Shown: positions 35,201 through 47,395 of the stretch, in pieces
Layout of the letters: every line of letters starts with the position of its first letter
How positions within the stretch are numbered: position 1 is the first letter of the stretch
Assembly: GCF_000972845.2 (NCBI RefSeq)
Contig: NC_040016.1
Location: forward strand, 11,614,701-11,678,700
DNA from: Larimichthys crocea
Taxonomy: Eukaryota; Chordata; Actinopteri; Sciaenidae
Length of the DNA stretch: 64,000 nt
Reading direction: 5' to 3'
The notes under the pieces: generated by a model
Databases searched by the model: none
What the model saw: only the letters and a program-made list of their open reading frames with translations
What the model was told of the DNA's origin: nothing
Translations under genes and position numbers: made by a program

Positions 35201-38200
35201 GTGGCTATATCTTGTTCAGCAGTGAAATGCGAGCGGTCATCAAAGCTCGACACCCCGACTTCTCCTTTGGGGAGCTGAGTCGACTCGTGGGCACCGAGTG
35301 GAGGAACCTCGAGGCTCCCAAGAAAGCGGAGTATGAAGGTGAGACAAAGAAATCCGTGGATTCAAGTCCACGTAAATTTTCTAACGTGAACTGAAGTAAA
35401 AGCTGAGATGATTTGCTTGTTTTCAGAACGTGCAGCGAAAATAGTGGAGCAGCAAGATCGCGAGAGGCCACCTCAGAAGCAAGCATCCCCTAGAGCAGGT
35501 ACCCCCGTAGGGTCACTTATGGGGGTGGTGCCTTCGCCTAGCACTATGGGAATGATAAACCAGACCATGTCACCTGTGTCAGGTAACCCCTCTCAGAGGC
35601 AGCACGAGTGTTTGACAACAAGGCAGCAGGAAAATCAGGCTGGACTGTTTTTAAAAAATCGTAATCCTTTAACATATTTATCTTGTAACTACATTCTTCT
35701 TTTGCTGCTGTTTCACATTGTTTTATGTTTATAGTATTTTTTTTATTATCATCAGCTCCATATCTGAAATTGCATGACATTGACTGCATGATTAACTTTC
35801 ATGAATAACTTTTTATTATTTTTCATTTAATGCTTGTTTTGCCTGCTAACATTCTCAGACCATGTGTATTGTCTGCCCCTTTCACACTGAACCTTAACAT
35901 CACCAGGTAGCAGTGTTTTTTTGTTATACATACATTTATTTGTAAATAAGTCTCCTCTTGTTTTGCATGATCCTTTATGATGGAACAGATTGTTGATAAA
36001 AAGAGAGTTAGGGTGGGGAAGCAAACTACAGAAGACGGCCATTCTGTATTTCTATACCAAAATTTAAAAAACACATCACAGTTTGATATACAGTGGTCCC
36101 TCGTTTATCGCGGGGGATACGTTCTGAAAATAACCCGCAATAAACGAAATCCGTGAAGTGAGTTTTACAATTATTATACATGTTTTAAGGCCGTAAAACC
36201 CCTAACCACACACTTTTATACACCTTTTTACACGCATTTTGTACAGTACTCCCTTAGTTAATCAGGACGCAGAACACATGTGCGGTTCTCCCTTAGCCAA
36301 TTTAGGACGCAGAACACAATGCGCATTCATACTGTACAGTACACTGTAAAAAAAAAAAAAAGCATGCAAAATTACACTAAAAAAAATCCGCGAAACAGCG
36401 AGTCCGCGAAAAGTGAACCGCGATATAGCGAGGGACAACTGTATATGGTTATCCTGGTTGCTATGTAAAACCATAAATATGTAAGAAAACTGTAGTATTG
36501 TGCAACCTTTACTCCGGGATATTGCGTCCTCTGTCTCCACTAGACTTAGACATTGGCAGATGTCTAACTAGTTCATAGGAAATTGACTTGGACACAGACA
36601 GGTGCATGTGTGAAAGGGAACACTGTGCAGTAGTAGTGCATGTTATTTTCTAGTCGGCTGCATGTCACTTATGCATGGATGTTGTTGTCCTCTCCTCGCC
36701 CTCTTTTCCCCCAAGGCATGATGGGAGCTTACGGCCCACCTTACATGCCCATGCAGGGCCCTCATGAGGGTTTGTTGAGTGTGGCCCCAATGTCACCTCA
36801 CACTGCAGGGGGGCCCCACCTGCTTCCTCACCATTTCCAGCAAGGTATGCCTGGGTACCCTGGCATGCTTCATCAGGGTAAGGGCCACTGTCCTAGCCAC
36901 ACCTGCTCAGTCACATCCAGTCGTGTCTCTCCTGCCGGAGGGGTTTACCTGGTCCACACAGGCTGCACAGCCTGATGTACTCGCTGAGCAGCCATAGCTC
37001 TCTGGTCTCCAACAGTCTCTCTCAAAGTGTACTCGCATACTACACCTCATCCATATACACATTCACAGATATAATGCATGTGAAAACGGATAACTAACAT
37101 TCGACTGATATTTTAAAAACTAACATTTCCATGAAACATTGCTGTAGATCTTAACGTAAAAGCCAAACAGGATGAATTTTTACTACAGTTACTACATGCT
37201 CAGAAACAAACTGTTGTCATTTGATAGGTATGATGGGTGCTGGGATGAATGGCATGGCAGGAAGTCCTGGATCAGGAAACTTTATGCAACAGGTGAGCCC
37301 TATTTCAGAAAATACTCCCGACTGCGTTTTGTATATGAACTATTGATTATAATATAATGATTCCTGTATGATTTATTGTTACTGGTATCCTCCATCAGTC
37401 ATGTATTTCACTGATTAAGTGTTGAATTCACACACTCCACAATCCAGTAAGACTAACTGTCTTTTTCGATTGTAGCCTGGGATGTTCAGCCCAGGACCAC
37501 ACGCTCCTCCACCCTATCCGGGACAGGGCCAGCCCTCACACCTGCAGCCCACCACTCCCATGTTTGTGGCTCCACCACCAAAGACCCAGCGGGTGCTCCA
37601 CTCAGAGGCATACCTGAAGTACATCGAGGGCTTAAATTCAGAGTCTAGTACCATCAGCAAGTGGGACCAAACGCTCAGAGGTAGTGTCTTTTCATTTGGT
37701 CACAATTTAGATTTGAATTTGTTCATCACACATTTCATAATTTAATGTCGTACTTTTCTTTTTTATTAGTTATTAAAATGCAAATTTGACCATATAGCCC
37801 GTTGCTGATGTAGAAATGTGATTACATATATCAAAAACAGTACAGGAGAGAATTAGATACGTTAAAGCATAAATATGAAACTTTTTTTTTTTTACCTACT
37901 TTTTTATTTCACATGAAATGACAAACACACATAACAGGAGACGCCATTACAATTTCAGTTCTACCATATACTCATGCCTTCATAATCTATCTTCAAATAT
38001 TTCTTACTCCTTCTTAAAAGGAGGGAACATGAGCAACACGTAGCAATGAGTACACACATTTACTGACAACTGTGCTGCATTAAGTGTAAAAATACAACTA
38101 AAGTAGAGAAGAAAGAAGAAGAATTTTTTTTTTAAAAAAGGTGACTAAAGTTCTGACATTGTATTACTGGTAACTTTCTTTGATCAAACCTGAGCAGAAG

Positions 38201-38727
38201 TCAAGTTCCCATCTATGACATTATCTGGGACTAAACCTAATATATACAATGCTGGATCTAAAGTAAAGTCAATACCCAAAATATGTTTTATTTCCTTTTT
38301 GGATATTCTTCCAAAAATCTAAAATCTTTGGGCAATCCCAAAATATGAGTAAAGTCCCCCACCAGTCCACAACCCCTCCAACACCTCTCTGAAGTATTAC
38401 TGTACTTTGAGATGAACATTTTTAATATAAACTGTGATTATCATAGCATATTGATCAGCTCAAGTGCCTCCTCTTGTTTTTGTGTGCTTTTATCCTCATC
38501 CTGCTCATAAAGGTGACATTATTTACCCTGTTTTTTTTCTTTTTTCTTTTCTTCCAATAACAGCTCAAAGGCGCGACGCTCACCTGACCAAAGAACAGGA
38601 GAGCCGGCTGCCAGCTCACTGGCTGAAGAGCAAAGGAGCCCACACCACCATGGCTGACGCACTGTGGCGCCTGCGCGACCTGATGCTGAGAGACTCTCTT
38701 AACATCTGTCAGGCGCACAACCTGTAA
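26244..38727 (+). CDS. pbrm1: Protein polybromo-1 (BAF180), PBAF chromatin-remodelling subunit
   Basis: 29 coding exons, all in phase, 1642 residues. Exons: 26244-26387, 27295-27392, 27510-27657, 27752-27901, 28139-28255, 28346-28414, 28519-28617, 28709-28794, 28934-29025, 29116-29332, 29527-29668, 29847-29932, 30084-30363, 30460-30565, 30791-31430, 32278-32498, 32590-32781, 33026-33183, 33281-33523, 34045-34190, 34307-34464, 34572-34755, 34844-35045, 35140-35338, 35427-35582, 36716-36877, 37228-37292, 37476-37680, 38564-38727. Order: basic N-terminus (KRRRATSP), six bromodomains (about 50-150, 183-290, 350-455, 485-595, 620-730, 750-845), BAH1 from 932, BAH2 from about 1125, HMG box about 1345-1410, then a Pro/Met/Gly-rich region and a conserved C-terminus. 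Acetyl-lysine Asn residues are seen at 267, 436, 571 and 708. BD1 has Tyr and BD6 has His824 there. It targets PBAF to acetylated chromatin in the nucleus. Confidence 0.97.
26441..26700. repeat. Interspersed repeat tail in pbrm1 intron 1
   Basis: ATTAGATTAGATATACTTTA followed by TTCATCCC and a GGGGGAATTTACTTGTTACAG word is the familiar 3' terminal motif of an abundant teleost retroposon (TTTATTGATCCCCxxxGGGGAAATT). An A-rich tail follows. It is a 5'-truncated copy without coding content. Confidence 0.65.
26701..26940. repeat. Second interspersed repeat tail in pbrm1 intron 1
   Basis: CAAGTCAACTTTATTATAAT begins an (ATA)n run. It is followed by TTTATTTCATAGGTGCCTTT, CTGTCACCCAAGGACACCGT and an A-rich end, a pattern common in fish genomes as a retroposon tail (GCGCCTTTCTGxCACCCAAGGACACTxTAC). 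With the neighbour above, most of intron 1 appears repeat-derived. Confidence 0.6.
36091..36441. mobile_element. pogo/Tigger-like MITE in a pbrm1 intron
   Basis: A 351-base element with terminal inverted repeats: CAGTGGTCCCTCGTTTATCG at the left, and the complement of GCGATATAGCGAGGGACAAC-TG at the right, imperfect over about 24 bases. TA dinucleotides flank it at 36089-36090 and 36442-36443, the expected target duplication of Tc1/mariner-superfamily transposons. The interior repeats the theme (AACCCGCAATAAACGAAATC near the left and AATCCGCGAAACAGCGAG near the right) and has no transposase frame, so it is non-autonomous. It sits in the intron between exons 35427-35582 and 36716-36877. Confidence 0.85.
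37870..38420 (-). mobile_element. Degenerate L1-clade LINE ORF2 C-terminus in the last pbrm1 intron
   Basis: On the minus strand the sequence reads [17 protein letters not shown], then after a frameshift [20 protein letters not shown], then [10 protein letters not shown]. The W-D-C-P-x-I-x-x-F-W motif followed by a LDPxLYxLG block is the known C-terminal region of fish L1/Tx1-like LINEs. Stops and frameshifts show it is dead, and it lies antisense to pbrm1. Confidence 0.75.
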
Positions 38728-39015
38728 CCTGTGACCTGTGACCGGACACTAAAACCACTATAACCAGCTCACTCACTGCTCTTATCCTCAAAAGTCACGG
38801 GAGTTTAGGAAAGATTATAGACCCATAGAAGCAATATTTTATAGTGAATCCCGATCAGTTTTTTATATTTATTAGCTAACATAATGAGCTTGATAGTTAT
38901 TTGTGTGTGTGTGTGTGCGTGTGTGTGCATTTTTTTACAGACCGGATTAATTATGCTGCAAAACCATGTTTTTTTGTCTTATTGAACCTTCCAAAATAAA
39001 ACTCAGACTATCCTG
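38728..39015 (+). other. pbrm1: pbrm1 3' UTR and poly(A) signal
   Basis: A short 3' UTR of about 280 bases with a TG-rich run at about 38901-38928 and a canonical AATAAA at 38995-39000, followed by a T/G-rich stretch typical of a downstream cleavage element. Confidence 0.75.
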
Positions 39016-39129
39016 TTTGTGTTTGTATTTTATTTGTCCTCCAACAAGCATTACCCTGTTTTACTTATGATATTAGTAATAATAATAATAAGAAATGCGT
39101 GATGAATGTTTTTTATTTTATTATTTATT

Positions 39130-39375
39130 ATTGTGATTATTTTGGAAGTGCTTCCTGTCTGGCGACGTCACTTCCTGTGTCGGGGCTCTTCATAGGGCCA
39201 TTCTCTTTAGTGTTTGCCCTGTTCTCCAAATGTCCATCTCCTCTCCGCCCGTATTTTGACATAAAAACAACACAGCCCGAGCCTTGAAACTGGCCGTTCA
39301 CAAAAGCAGACGACAGTAAATCAACGTGTACTATGGACTGAGCTAAAAAAAAACCCGAGCCAAAGCAACGACGAG
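39130..39375 (+). promoter_or_regulatory. stau1: stau1 promoter and non-coding first exon
   Basis: GACGTCA at 39164-39170 (CRE/ATF-like) runs straight into CTTCCTG at 39171-39177 (ETS-type), and another CTTCCTG lies at 39151-39157. This is a typical TATA-less housekeeping arrangement. A non-coding exon ends with a donor (GTGAGG) after 39375. The next exon starts after a TTTCCAG acceptor at 40512 and carries the start codon. The region begins only about 150 bases after the pbrm1 poly(A) signal. Confidence 0.6.
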
Positions 39376-40635
39376 GTGAGGTTTGTTTTATGCACCGACG
39401 TATCGCTGCTCGGCGCTTTGGGAGCTAAAGCTAAAGCAGATTTCACCGGCTGGATGAACTCGTATGCATCGTTTAAATTCACGAGTTAAAGCGTGTTAGT
39501 GTCAGGAGCTGCTGGTAACCAGGTGGATGTCCTGCAGACATCATTGTGTACTCATTTACGTGTCCAGCTTTTCTTTTTTTTTTAAACAGAGGTCCCATTA
39601 TGTCCATCTTTGCTAGTGTTAGCTAACGTCTTGTCTGTCTACCCTGATTTAAATTTATTATAAGTCCAACTCTGATGTTGTCCTCCTTCACACAGAGGCT
39701 CAGATCATTCAAAAACAATATAAAAGCCCAGTGATGTGAGAGACGAGCTCCCCAGCGTTTGAATCTTATCAACATGCTGGTTATAATTTTGTGTTAAAAT
39801 AGTTTTGTTGTACAGTAAAAGTGTCCAACAACACCCAGACTGTGGCAGACCCACATCCTAACCCTGACACCTTTAAATAAGAACAACATCTTCAAGTGTT
39901 TGTTTCTTTTTTGTTGTTTTTTGACAGCCTGGTCTGTTTAGCAGAGGCCAGACATCTGGTTACATTGTGTGGTTGTCATGAAATACTGTTTACATTGTTG
40001 GGATCCTACACAAATGACCTGTAGTGTGAAATGTTGATGGTGTGAGTGCAAATGTGTAAATGACACTTCGCTGTTAAAGTCACAGTGAAGCGTCTCTGTA
40101 GTGCACACACATTCATTTTATTGTAATGTTTATAATACGCACCCTGCTGCTTTTTTTCTCTTCTTCTTCTTCTTCGTACAGTCAGTCTGTATATGTAACT
40201 GTGGCTTTCTCCTAAAACATTGTGTCATTTCATAGTTGTGGCTCAGAATACCTTAAAGCGCTTGTCAGATTGTATTAAAACATTGTATTACATTCATATG
40301 TTCCTGTGTTTTAGTTCAGTGATGTACGTAATGATTTTAAAATATGCAAAATGTATCTGTTTCAAGGTTGAATGTTGAATATGAGCGTGCAAAAGCCTCC
40401 CATGAAGCCCAGAATTGGACACTATAATGTGGTTCTCTATATCTGTCAAACCTGTGATATTTTTAATTACATAATTTTCTTAGTTGCGTATCTTCTTTCT
40501 CTTGTTTCCAGGCAGAGCATACATTCAGACCTCCCCAACAAGCAGTTCCTCCTACTTTGGCATTCACCATTGCTGTGCTACAAAGTTTCCTGCCTTGACC
40601 TCAGCCTACGATTGACTTAAGCTACACCAACGAGG

Positions 40636-43600
40636 ATGTCCCAGATCCAGTTTCAGTGTCCGGCTAGCCCCATGCCTGCTGCCTCTGCCCCACTGCAGCT
40701 CGGGCAGCCACAGCCTGGCTACAGCATCCCTTGTCCCTCGGGCACCCTGCCCTCGGAGAGTGCCAGTCAGCCCATCAGGAGCTCCTCTCTCCCCGCGGGC
40801 TCAGCCACTCCCTACAATACCACCCCAGGTTCGACTGATTTATTTTTAAATAAGTTTTCATTACTTAAATTACTTTTTGTGCACAGTAAAGAACTACTAC
40901 AATGCGTACAATCCACAATATCTGCACAGAGCCAGAGGGTTTCTGGAGCACGTCCTCCCAGGCGAGCACGCTCCCAGTGGCATCGTGTCATGGTGAATTT
41001 GGCAGAACTCGATCCCTCTGCAAATATCACATATTTGCTAACACTACATATTAGATTAGACTCACTTTTGTATTTCGCACCGTCGATGGAGCTATGTCTG
41101 TATGTCACAGTTCAGGTCAGTGGTATTCTTGTCAAGGAAAGCTGCACCGTGAGTGATAAACGATACTGCATTTGGAATATTTTGCTCCGAATTTACCGTC
41201 AGACTTTTAGGACTAGGTGTCTGTTTTTAATCTCAGTTATGTTTTTGTCACAGTATCTAACATGGCAAACCCTAAAGAGAAGACCCCCATGTGTTTGGTG
41301 AATGAGTTAGCCCGTTTCAACAAGATCCAACCTGAGTATAAGCTGCTTTGTGAGCAAGGACCAGCTCACTCCAAGGTACGATCCAATCAATCACGTCGTT
41401 TTTATCTAAGATACTTTGTTGTCGACGAATAATGTATTTCCTGTGTCTCCTGCCTCTGTCAGATTTTCTCAGTTAGACTCACACTGGGAGATCAGCACTG
41501 GGAAGCAGAGGGGACCAGCATCAAGAAAGCCCAGCATTCGGCTGCTGCATCTGCCCTCGCTGAGACAACACTTCCCAAGCCCACCATGAGGACCCCCCGT
41601 AACAGCCCAGGTGGGTTCGTCCCACTGGCTCTGTCTCACTCTCTCTTATAGCTTGTTAACACTTTGAAGAAGAGTCCGCTCATCTATATTTTTTGTCTTT
41701 CTTTGTGTTGGCCTTGCAGCCGATGGCATGACACATAGCATGGAGTTAAATGCACTATGCATGAAGCTTGGTAAAAAACCTATGTATAAACCAGTCGAGC
41801 CCTACCCGGGGATGAGACCACCAAACTTCAACTACAATGTTCGGGCTCCAGGACCTTACCAGCGCTCTATGCAACAGTAAGTACATTAGAAAACAGAACA
41901 TTCTTCCATTTTGTCTTAATTTTGAATGATTTCATCAAGTCTGTCTTTAAAGATGGTTAAAAAAACAGCTGCATTGACCTTTTCATGTGTCCAGGTACTA
42001 CTACCCTTTTCCTCCAGTGGGACCAATGTTATACCACATGGAGCTTTCCATCGGAGGCCAGCAGTTTATTGGTAAGGGACGCACACGGCAGTTAGCCAAA
42101 CACGACGCTGCTGCCAAGGCCCTGAAAGTGCTGCACAAGGAGCCAATATTGCAACAGTTGCCAGTGGTGAGAAAAGATGTCCACACAAAAAAGCCTTTGT
42201 GCAATTTTATTCAGACTTATTGCTGCTCTTTTTTTCTTTTTTTTTAATAAACATTCTGCTCTTGACAGATGAACGGGGAGCCAGAGGAGGAGAACCTCAA
42301 CAAATCAGAAATCAGCCAAGTGTTTGAAATTGCACTTAAACGCAACTTACCTGTCAACTTTGAGGTGATTTGTACATTCCCCTTTTTGTAAATGTTATGT
42401 TATCAGTTCAGTGACGTGTAGACAGGACGTTTGACTTGCCCCAGTTTCTTGTCTAGTTTAATAATAGTCAGGTGAAGTCATGTTTATTAATATACAGTAG
42501 TAGGTTTAAAAACAACCCGGGTTGACTTAAGTGCTCTACAAATTAAAGCTGAACAAACAGTAGCGTGAAAGGCACAAGAGCAACAATAAATTGCAACGAT
42601 AATACAAGGCAGTATCAAAATATGTGCACAAATGTAAACTACTGAAAATAAAACTAAGTTTAAAAAAAAGATTGTAAAATACTAAAACGGCAACATTGAG
42701 GCTCTAAGAGGAATAAAACATGATCGCTCCCTCGCGTCATAATTTGTCACTATTTTCCAGGTTTTAAAGGAAGAAGGCCCTCCCCACATGAAGAGTTTTG
42801 TAGTGTGCGTTACAGTCGGGGAGTTCACTGGAGAGGGTGAAGGAAAGAGTAAAAAGATTGCCAAGAAGCTGGCAGCAGCAGCAGTGCTGGGGGAGTTGAA
42901 GAGGCTACCCCACATACCCAGTGTGGAAAAGACGCTGCCACGCATCAAAAAGAAAACCAAATCCATCATCAAGGTAATGTAACCAGTCAAATGTTTCAGT
43001 GCAGACCTAAAGTCTCGCTTAAAGCGACGACTAACCTGTCACACCAACAGCTGCAGACCAGCCCAGAATACGGTCAGGGAATGAACCCCATCAGCCGCCT
43101 GGCTCAGATCCAGCAGGCCAAAAAGGAGAAAGAGCCAGAGTACAGCATGGTGACAGAGAGAGGTCTACCTCGGCGCAGGGAGTTTGTCATGCAGGTGAGT
43201 CGACAGCACCTGAAGCATACGATACTCTCTGCCTTTGCTTGTCAACTGCTCAACTATTTGTTTTTGTGCCGCATGTTTTCTGGTACAGGTGACAGTGTGC
43301 GGCCAGTCTGCAGAGGGAATGGGACCTAGTAAGAAGGTGGCCAAGAGGAACGCAGCGGAGAAAATGCTTGAGCTCTTGGGATATAAAGTGCCTCAACCTC
43401 AGCCCCCTAAACCGGCACTCAAAACTGATGAAAAGGTACTCTAATCAAGCAAGTCTTGTTTTTATTTTAGTGTGAAACCATCATTCCCTCATGTACGTAT
43501 TTTGTTTTTGTAATATTTAGACCCCGGTGAAAAAGCCTGGTGATGGGCGCAAAGTGACCTTCTTTGAACCTGGCTCTGTAGAAGATGCGGCTTTGGGTGA

Positions 43601-45565
43601 GTGTCAGTAGATCTACAAGACTCATGTGGCAGTGGTCAGATTGTAAAGTGCCTTTAACAAGCGTGCGTTTTCCTTCCAAGGTTCCAAGGAGGAGGACTTC
43701 CGCCTGCCTTACCTGAGCCACCAGCAGCTGCCTGCAGGCATCCTGCCCATGGTCCCAGAGGTGGCTCAAGCTGTCGGGGCCTGCCAAGGATCCCAGGCCA
43801 AGGACTACAGTCGACCTATGCCCAACCCAGGCAAGGCCACTATCACTGCCATGATTGCCAACGAGCTGCTTTATGCAGGGACATCCCTAACTGCTGAGAC
43901 TATCCTAAAAAACAAAAATAACATGAACCAACTGCCCCACGGACCCCTCACCAGGCCTTCAGAGCAGCTCAGCTACCTTGCATCTGTGCAAGGCCTGCAG
44001 GTAACTGTAACACATGTTGGTCATGGCCATTAGTGTGCATTTAATTTAGATGGTAAAAAAAATGAACTGAAATATTTTTGTTTGCTTTCAGGTGGAATAC
44101 AAAGATTTTCCCAAAAACAATAAGAATGAGTTTGTGTCACTGATTAACTGCTCCTCCCAGCCACCGCTCATCAGTCATGGGATTGGGAAAGATGTAGAAT
44201 CCTGTCATGATATGGTGAGTTGATTTTTAAACAATTGGAACAAATTGTTGCAAACAAGTCAACTATCCGTATAAGTCCTTGCATGCAAAGTTGAAATATA
44301 TTTAACTTGGTGACGAGGTGTTTAATGAAATCGAAAAATGTCAGCATACACAGATGAATCTCTGAATAAATGGGGAACTCAAAATGGAGAAGTCAGTCAG
44401 GAAACTTCTTTTTACAGTGAATTGCAGGAGAATGGTCACTAAATCTAAAATGAACAACCTAAAACCATTGGTGATAATACATTTTTCAAAATGCCAGCCT
44501 ATACAGAATTTAAAAAATCTGTAAGATGTGCTAAAGACTTGTTTGTTCCACAGTCTGGCAGCTAAAACACTAAAAGCACAATCCCTCTTTGACAAAGGGT
44601 CCCATCATGGTTTGTTGAGCGTGAAAATGATGTGAATCCTAAGTTATGATGAAAACCCAGATCTTAGATCGACGTTCAACACAGCACTGTCCAAGAAGTA
44701 TCATCAAAACACCAAATATCTTTTTGAAGATTGAACCCTTGTAGGATCGCTGCCAAAGAGAACTGAAGCTGGTGGTTACTAAGACAACGTTGCTTTTTTC
44801 CTTTTTCAACAATCTGTATGAATTATCAGTCATATTAATATCTAAACAAAGCCATATGCGTGTGAAATGTGACGTCCTGACACACTTTTATACATATTTC
44901 TTTTGAAAGAATACTTGCTACCAAGACAACAAGGTTTATCTTTCAGCCTAACCTGAACTGTTGTCTCCTCCTCTACAGGCTGCACTGAATATACTGAAGT
45001 TACTTTCTGAATTGGACCAGCAGCTAAATGAAAGGACAGGAAATGGACCAGTCTCTCGGTAAGCTTTGACAAACACCGTCTCTCCGTTTATGTATAGCCG
45101 TGTTCACAATAAGCCTTTCATTCTATTAATAATCAAATTGGCCATAATAATAGCGCCTTGTGTAAACACTTCAATCATTGACGTGAATCATTAAATGGCT
45201 TTTGTTGTCGCTGTCACTTACCGTTGCTCTTCGTGCGCTGCGTGTTTTTCAGAGAAATCATTTTCATTTGAATTAATTTTGGCATATGAACAGAAGGCCT
45301 ACCTTTTTATTTTTTATTACTGGTTGTAGCATACACTGGTTGAACTGTTGTTTGAGTATGAAGAACACAGCAGTGAGCGAACAGACTTTTAACTTTTCTG
45401 CACACATGTAAATACTTGAAGGAACACTGGTTCAGCCATCAGAGACCTGACACTGTATGTGATTTTATTTTTCACAGGTGTGGCAAGCAGGAAATCGAAG
45501 GTGACTTGCACCTCAAACAGGCTAACTCAAGCACATTGGCACAGACCCTGGATGGCACTGTTTAG
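40636..45565 (+). CDS. stau1: Double-stranded RNA-binding protein Staufen homolog 1
   Basis: Fourteen coding exons, all in phase, 692 residues: 40636-40828, 41254-41375, 41463-41610, 41720-41876, 41995-42166, 42269-42364, 42761-42973, 43051-43194, 43289-43435, 43521-43596, 43681-44000, 44092-44214, 44979-45058, 45478-45565. dsRNA-binding folds are seen in order: dsRBD1 about 70-140 ([13 protein letters not shown]), dsRBD2 163-263 ([18 protein letters not shown]), dsRBD3 277-360 ([20 protein letters not shown]), dsRBD4 378-450 ([17 protein letters not shown]), then a tubulin-binding-type linker and dsRBD5 about 597-660. [13 protein letters not shown] and [20 protein letters not shown] are STAU1 features that I do not recall in STAU2. 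Staufen1 binds structured mRNA 3' UTRs for transport, translation control and UPF1-dependent decay. The C-terminus ([14 protein letters not shown]...) is longer than the human CGRC-type end I remember. Confidence 0.95.
42470..42725. repeat. LINE/SINE-type repeat tail in a stau1 intron
   Basis: TTTAAAAACAACCCGGGTTG, ACTTAAGTGCTCTACAAATT and a long A-rich, CAAxxATAATAC-like tail match a teleost retroposon tail pattern (TTTAAAAACAACxGxGTTGACCAAAGTGCTxTACA). Truncated, no coding content, in the intron before exon 42761-42973. Confidence 0.6.
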
Positions 45566-46870
45566 ACGATCAGGTTCGGTTGTCTGTAAAAGCACTAGAG
45601 AAAACTCAGACACTGTGTTCTTAGTCAGTTTTAGAAGGCTACAGGAAGCTCTGGCCACTGTACACTCTAAACCATCACTGTTCATACTCATTGATCCAAA
45701 ATGTCCACAGTTAAACAAGATTGATGGGAAAATATAAGTTTCTTTCTCTTGATTTTGTTCAACTGTCCACATTATTTATTTTGTTGCGTTGTAGAAAAAA
45801 GTAGCTGCATCCTAGTCGATAAGTTTGGGGGTTTACTTGGTGGAAAGAATTGACTAACTGTGAACTGTGTTTTGTTTTGTCTCGAACTTGTTTCCTTTCT
45901 GTGAGATCTTCTAACTCTCGTTTTTAAATCTTTTTTTATGTTTTATCCCCCGCTGAGGTAGTTCATTAAACTAGATCTTGTAAAGGTTTGGACCTCATCT
46001 TTGTCTAGGATGCAGCTAACGAACCTCTGTTGATTTTCCTAGAGTGCTTTATATCAACAACCAGTGTTATCGACATTACCATGTAGGGCTGGGAAGAATT
46101 TCTGACTAAATGTAGCGTGTGATGTAATGTGACGTTGTGTCTGCTGTGTGTGGCAGGGATGTTTCCTTGTTGCGTCAATTTTCCCCGAAACGCCTTTTCC
46201 CCTCTCTTATGTCATCATCCCTTCTCTCTCTGCTCCCCATGGTAATTAAACTTCTGTGCTATTGTGCACAAAACAAAGACTTCTGTTATTTCGTCTTTTT
46301 CAATACCAAACATAACAGCACGTTCATTTCCGAGAGATGCATGAGTAGATCAGAAGCTGCAAATGAAACTTCTGCACGCGGTCTAACTAATAATACATTT
46401 ATTTGCGATGTTTCATGCTGGACCTTCATCAGAAAGTGAGAAACTTACTAATAGGAACTGGCTGGAACTGGCAACCAATCACAATCCCCACGTACAATAG
46501 TCGGGCATAAATATAAAATATGATTGTCTCCAATAATGTACATGGAGTTAGAAAAGATAAACCCTCTGTAAAGTAACAATCAAATGTAGCAAAGTTCTTA
46601 TATTAAATGTATAGTTTGCTATAAAATCCAAAGGCTAAATTTTAGTATGAAGTTTAGCCTTCATGCATTGTGTAGTAATGTACATGTAGTATATAACATA
46701 AATGTTGTCTTTTCTTGTGCCCAAACAGTGATTATGTATTACCATGTTACTGATGTCTTTTCAGATTAGCCACACTTGCAAATGGAGAACGTGCAAGTAA
46801 ATCCAAAATAAGCCTTTTTATAAAAAAATCATGTTTCTTAAAGAATCCATGTTATTTATTAAGTTTGAAT
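45566..46870 (+). other. stau1: stau1 3' UTR and convergent intergenic sequence
   Basis: No coding exon recognised. I could not choose a single poly(A) signal. AT-rich sequence continues to the 3' end of the convergent RDH10-like gene, so the two transcripts may end within a few hundred bases of each other. Confidence 0.4.
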
Positions 46871-46954
46871 GTGGATTTCAGTTCAGAAACCGTTCTTAAT
46901 ACCGAACCGTACTTGGTGCTCATTACATCAGACTGTGTGTTCAGACCAGTGGTT

Positions 46955-47395
46955 TTCAGTCATTTTATTTTATGTAAACATAATACAGCGCAATATTCAG
47001 GTACATTATTAAGTTACTTACAGTAATATTAAAGACACTCCCATTCCCCTTTTGGTCAGTCCAGTATTTGATCATTGTTACATATTTAGTCTTTTTAAAG
47101 GTTTATGGTAAAAAAAAAAAGAAAGGGACTTTAAACTTGATCTGATCATTACTGAAATGTTGTTTAGATGCAGATGATCACTTGGCTGAGTCATCATATA
47201 GTGCACACTTCTGAATGATCAGTTTCAAAATCCAAAGTCCTCTTTAGATTTGGCCTCTTGATGATTGGATCCTGGCTTGGTCTACACAAGCAGAAGGTAT
47301 TTTTTTTCCTTTTTACCGATATGAAAAACTATTTAAATGACATTTGATTTTAAGTTTTTTGTTGTTGTTGTTGTCTCGACTGTGCCTGGGTATGA
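46955..47395 (-). other. Probable 3' UTR of the RDH10-like gene
   Basis: From the stop codon (47396-47398) towards the left. TTTATT words on the plus strand near 46964 give a minus-strand AATAAA and a plausible end. The assignment is by position and signal only. Confidence 0.4.
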
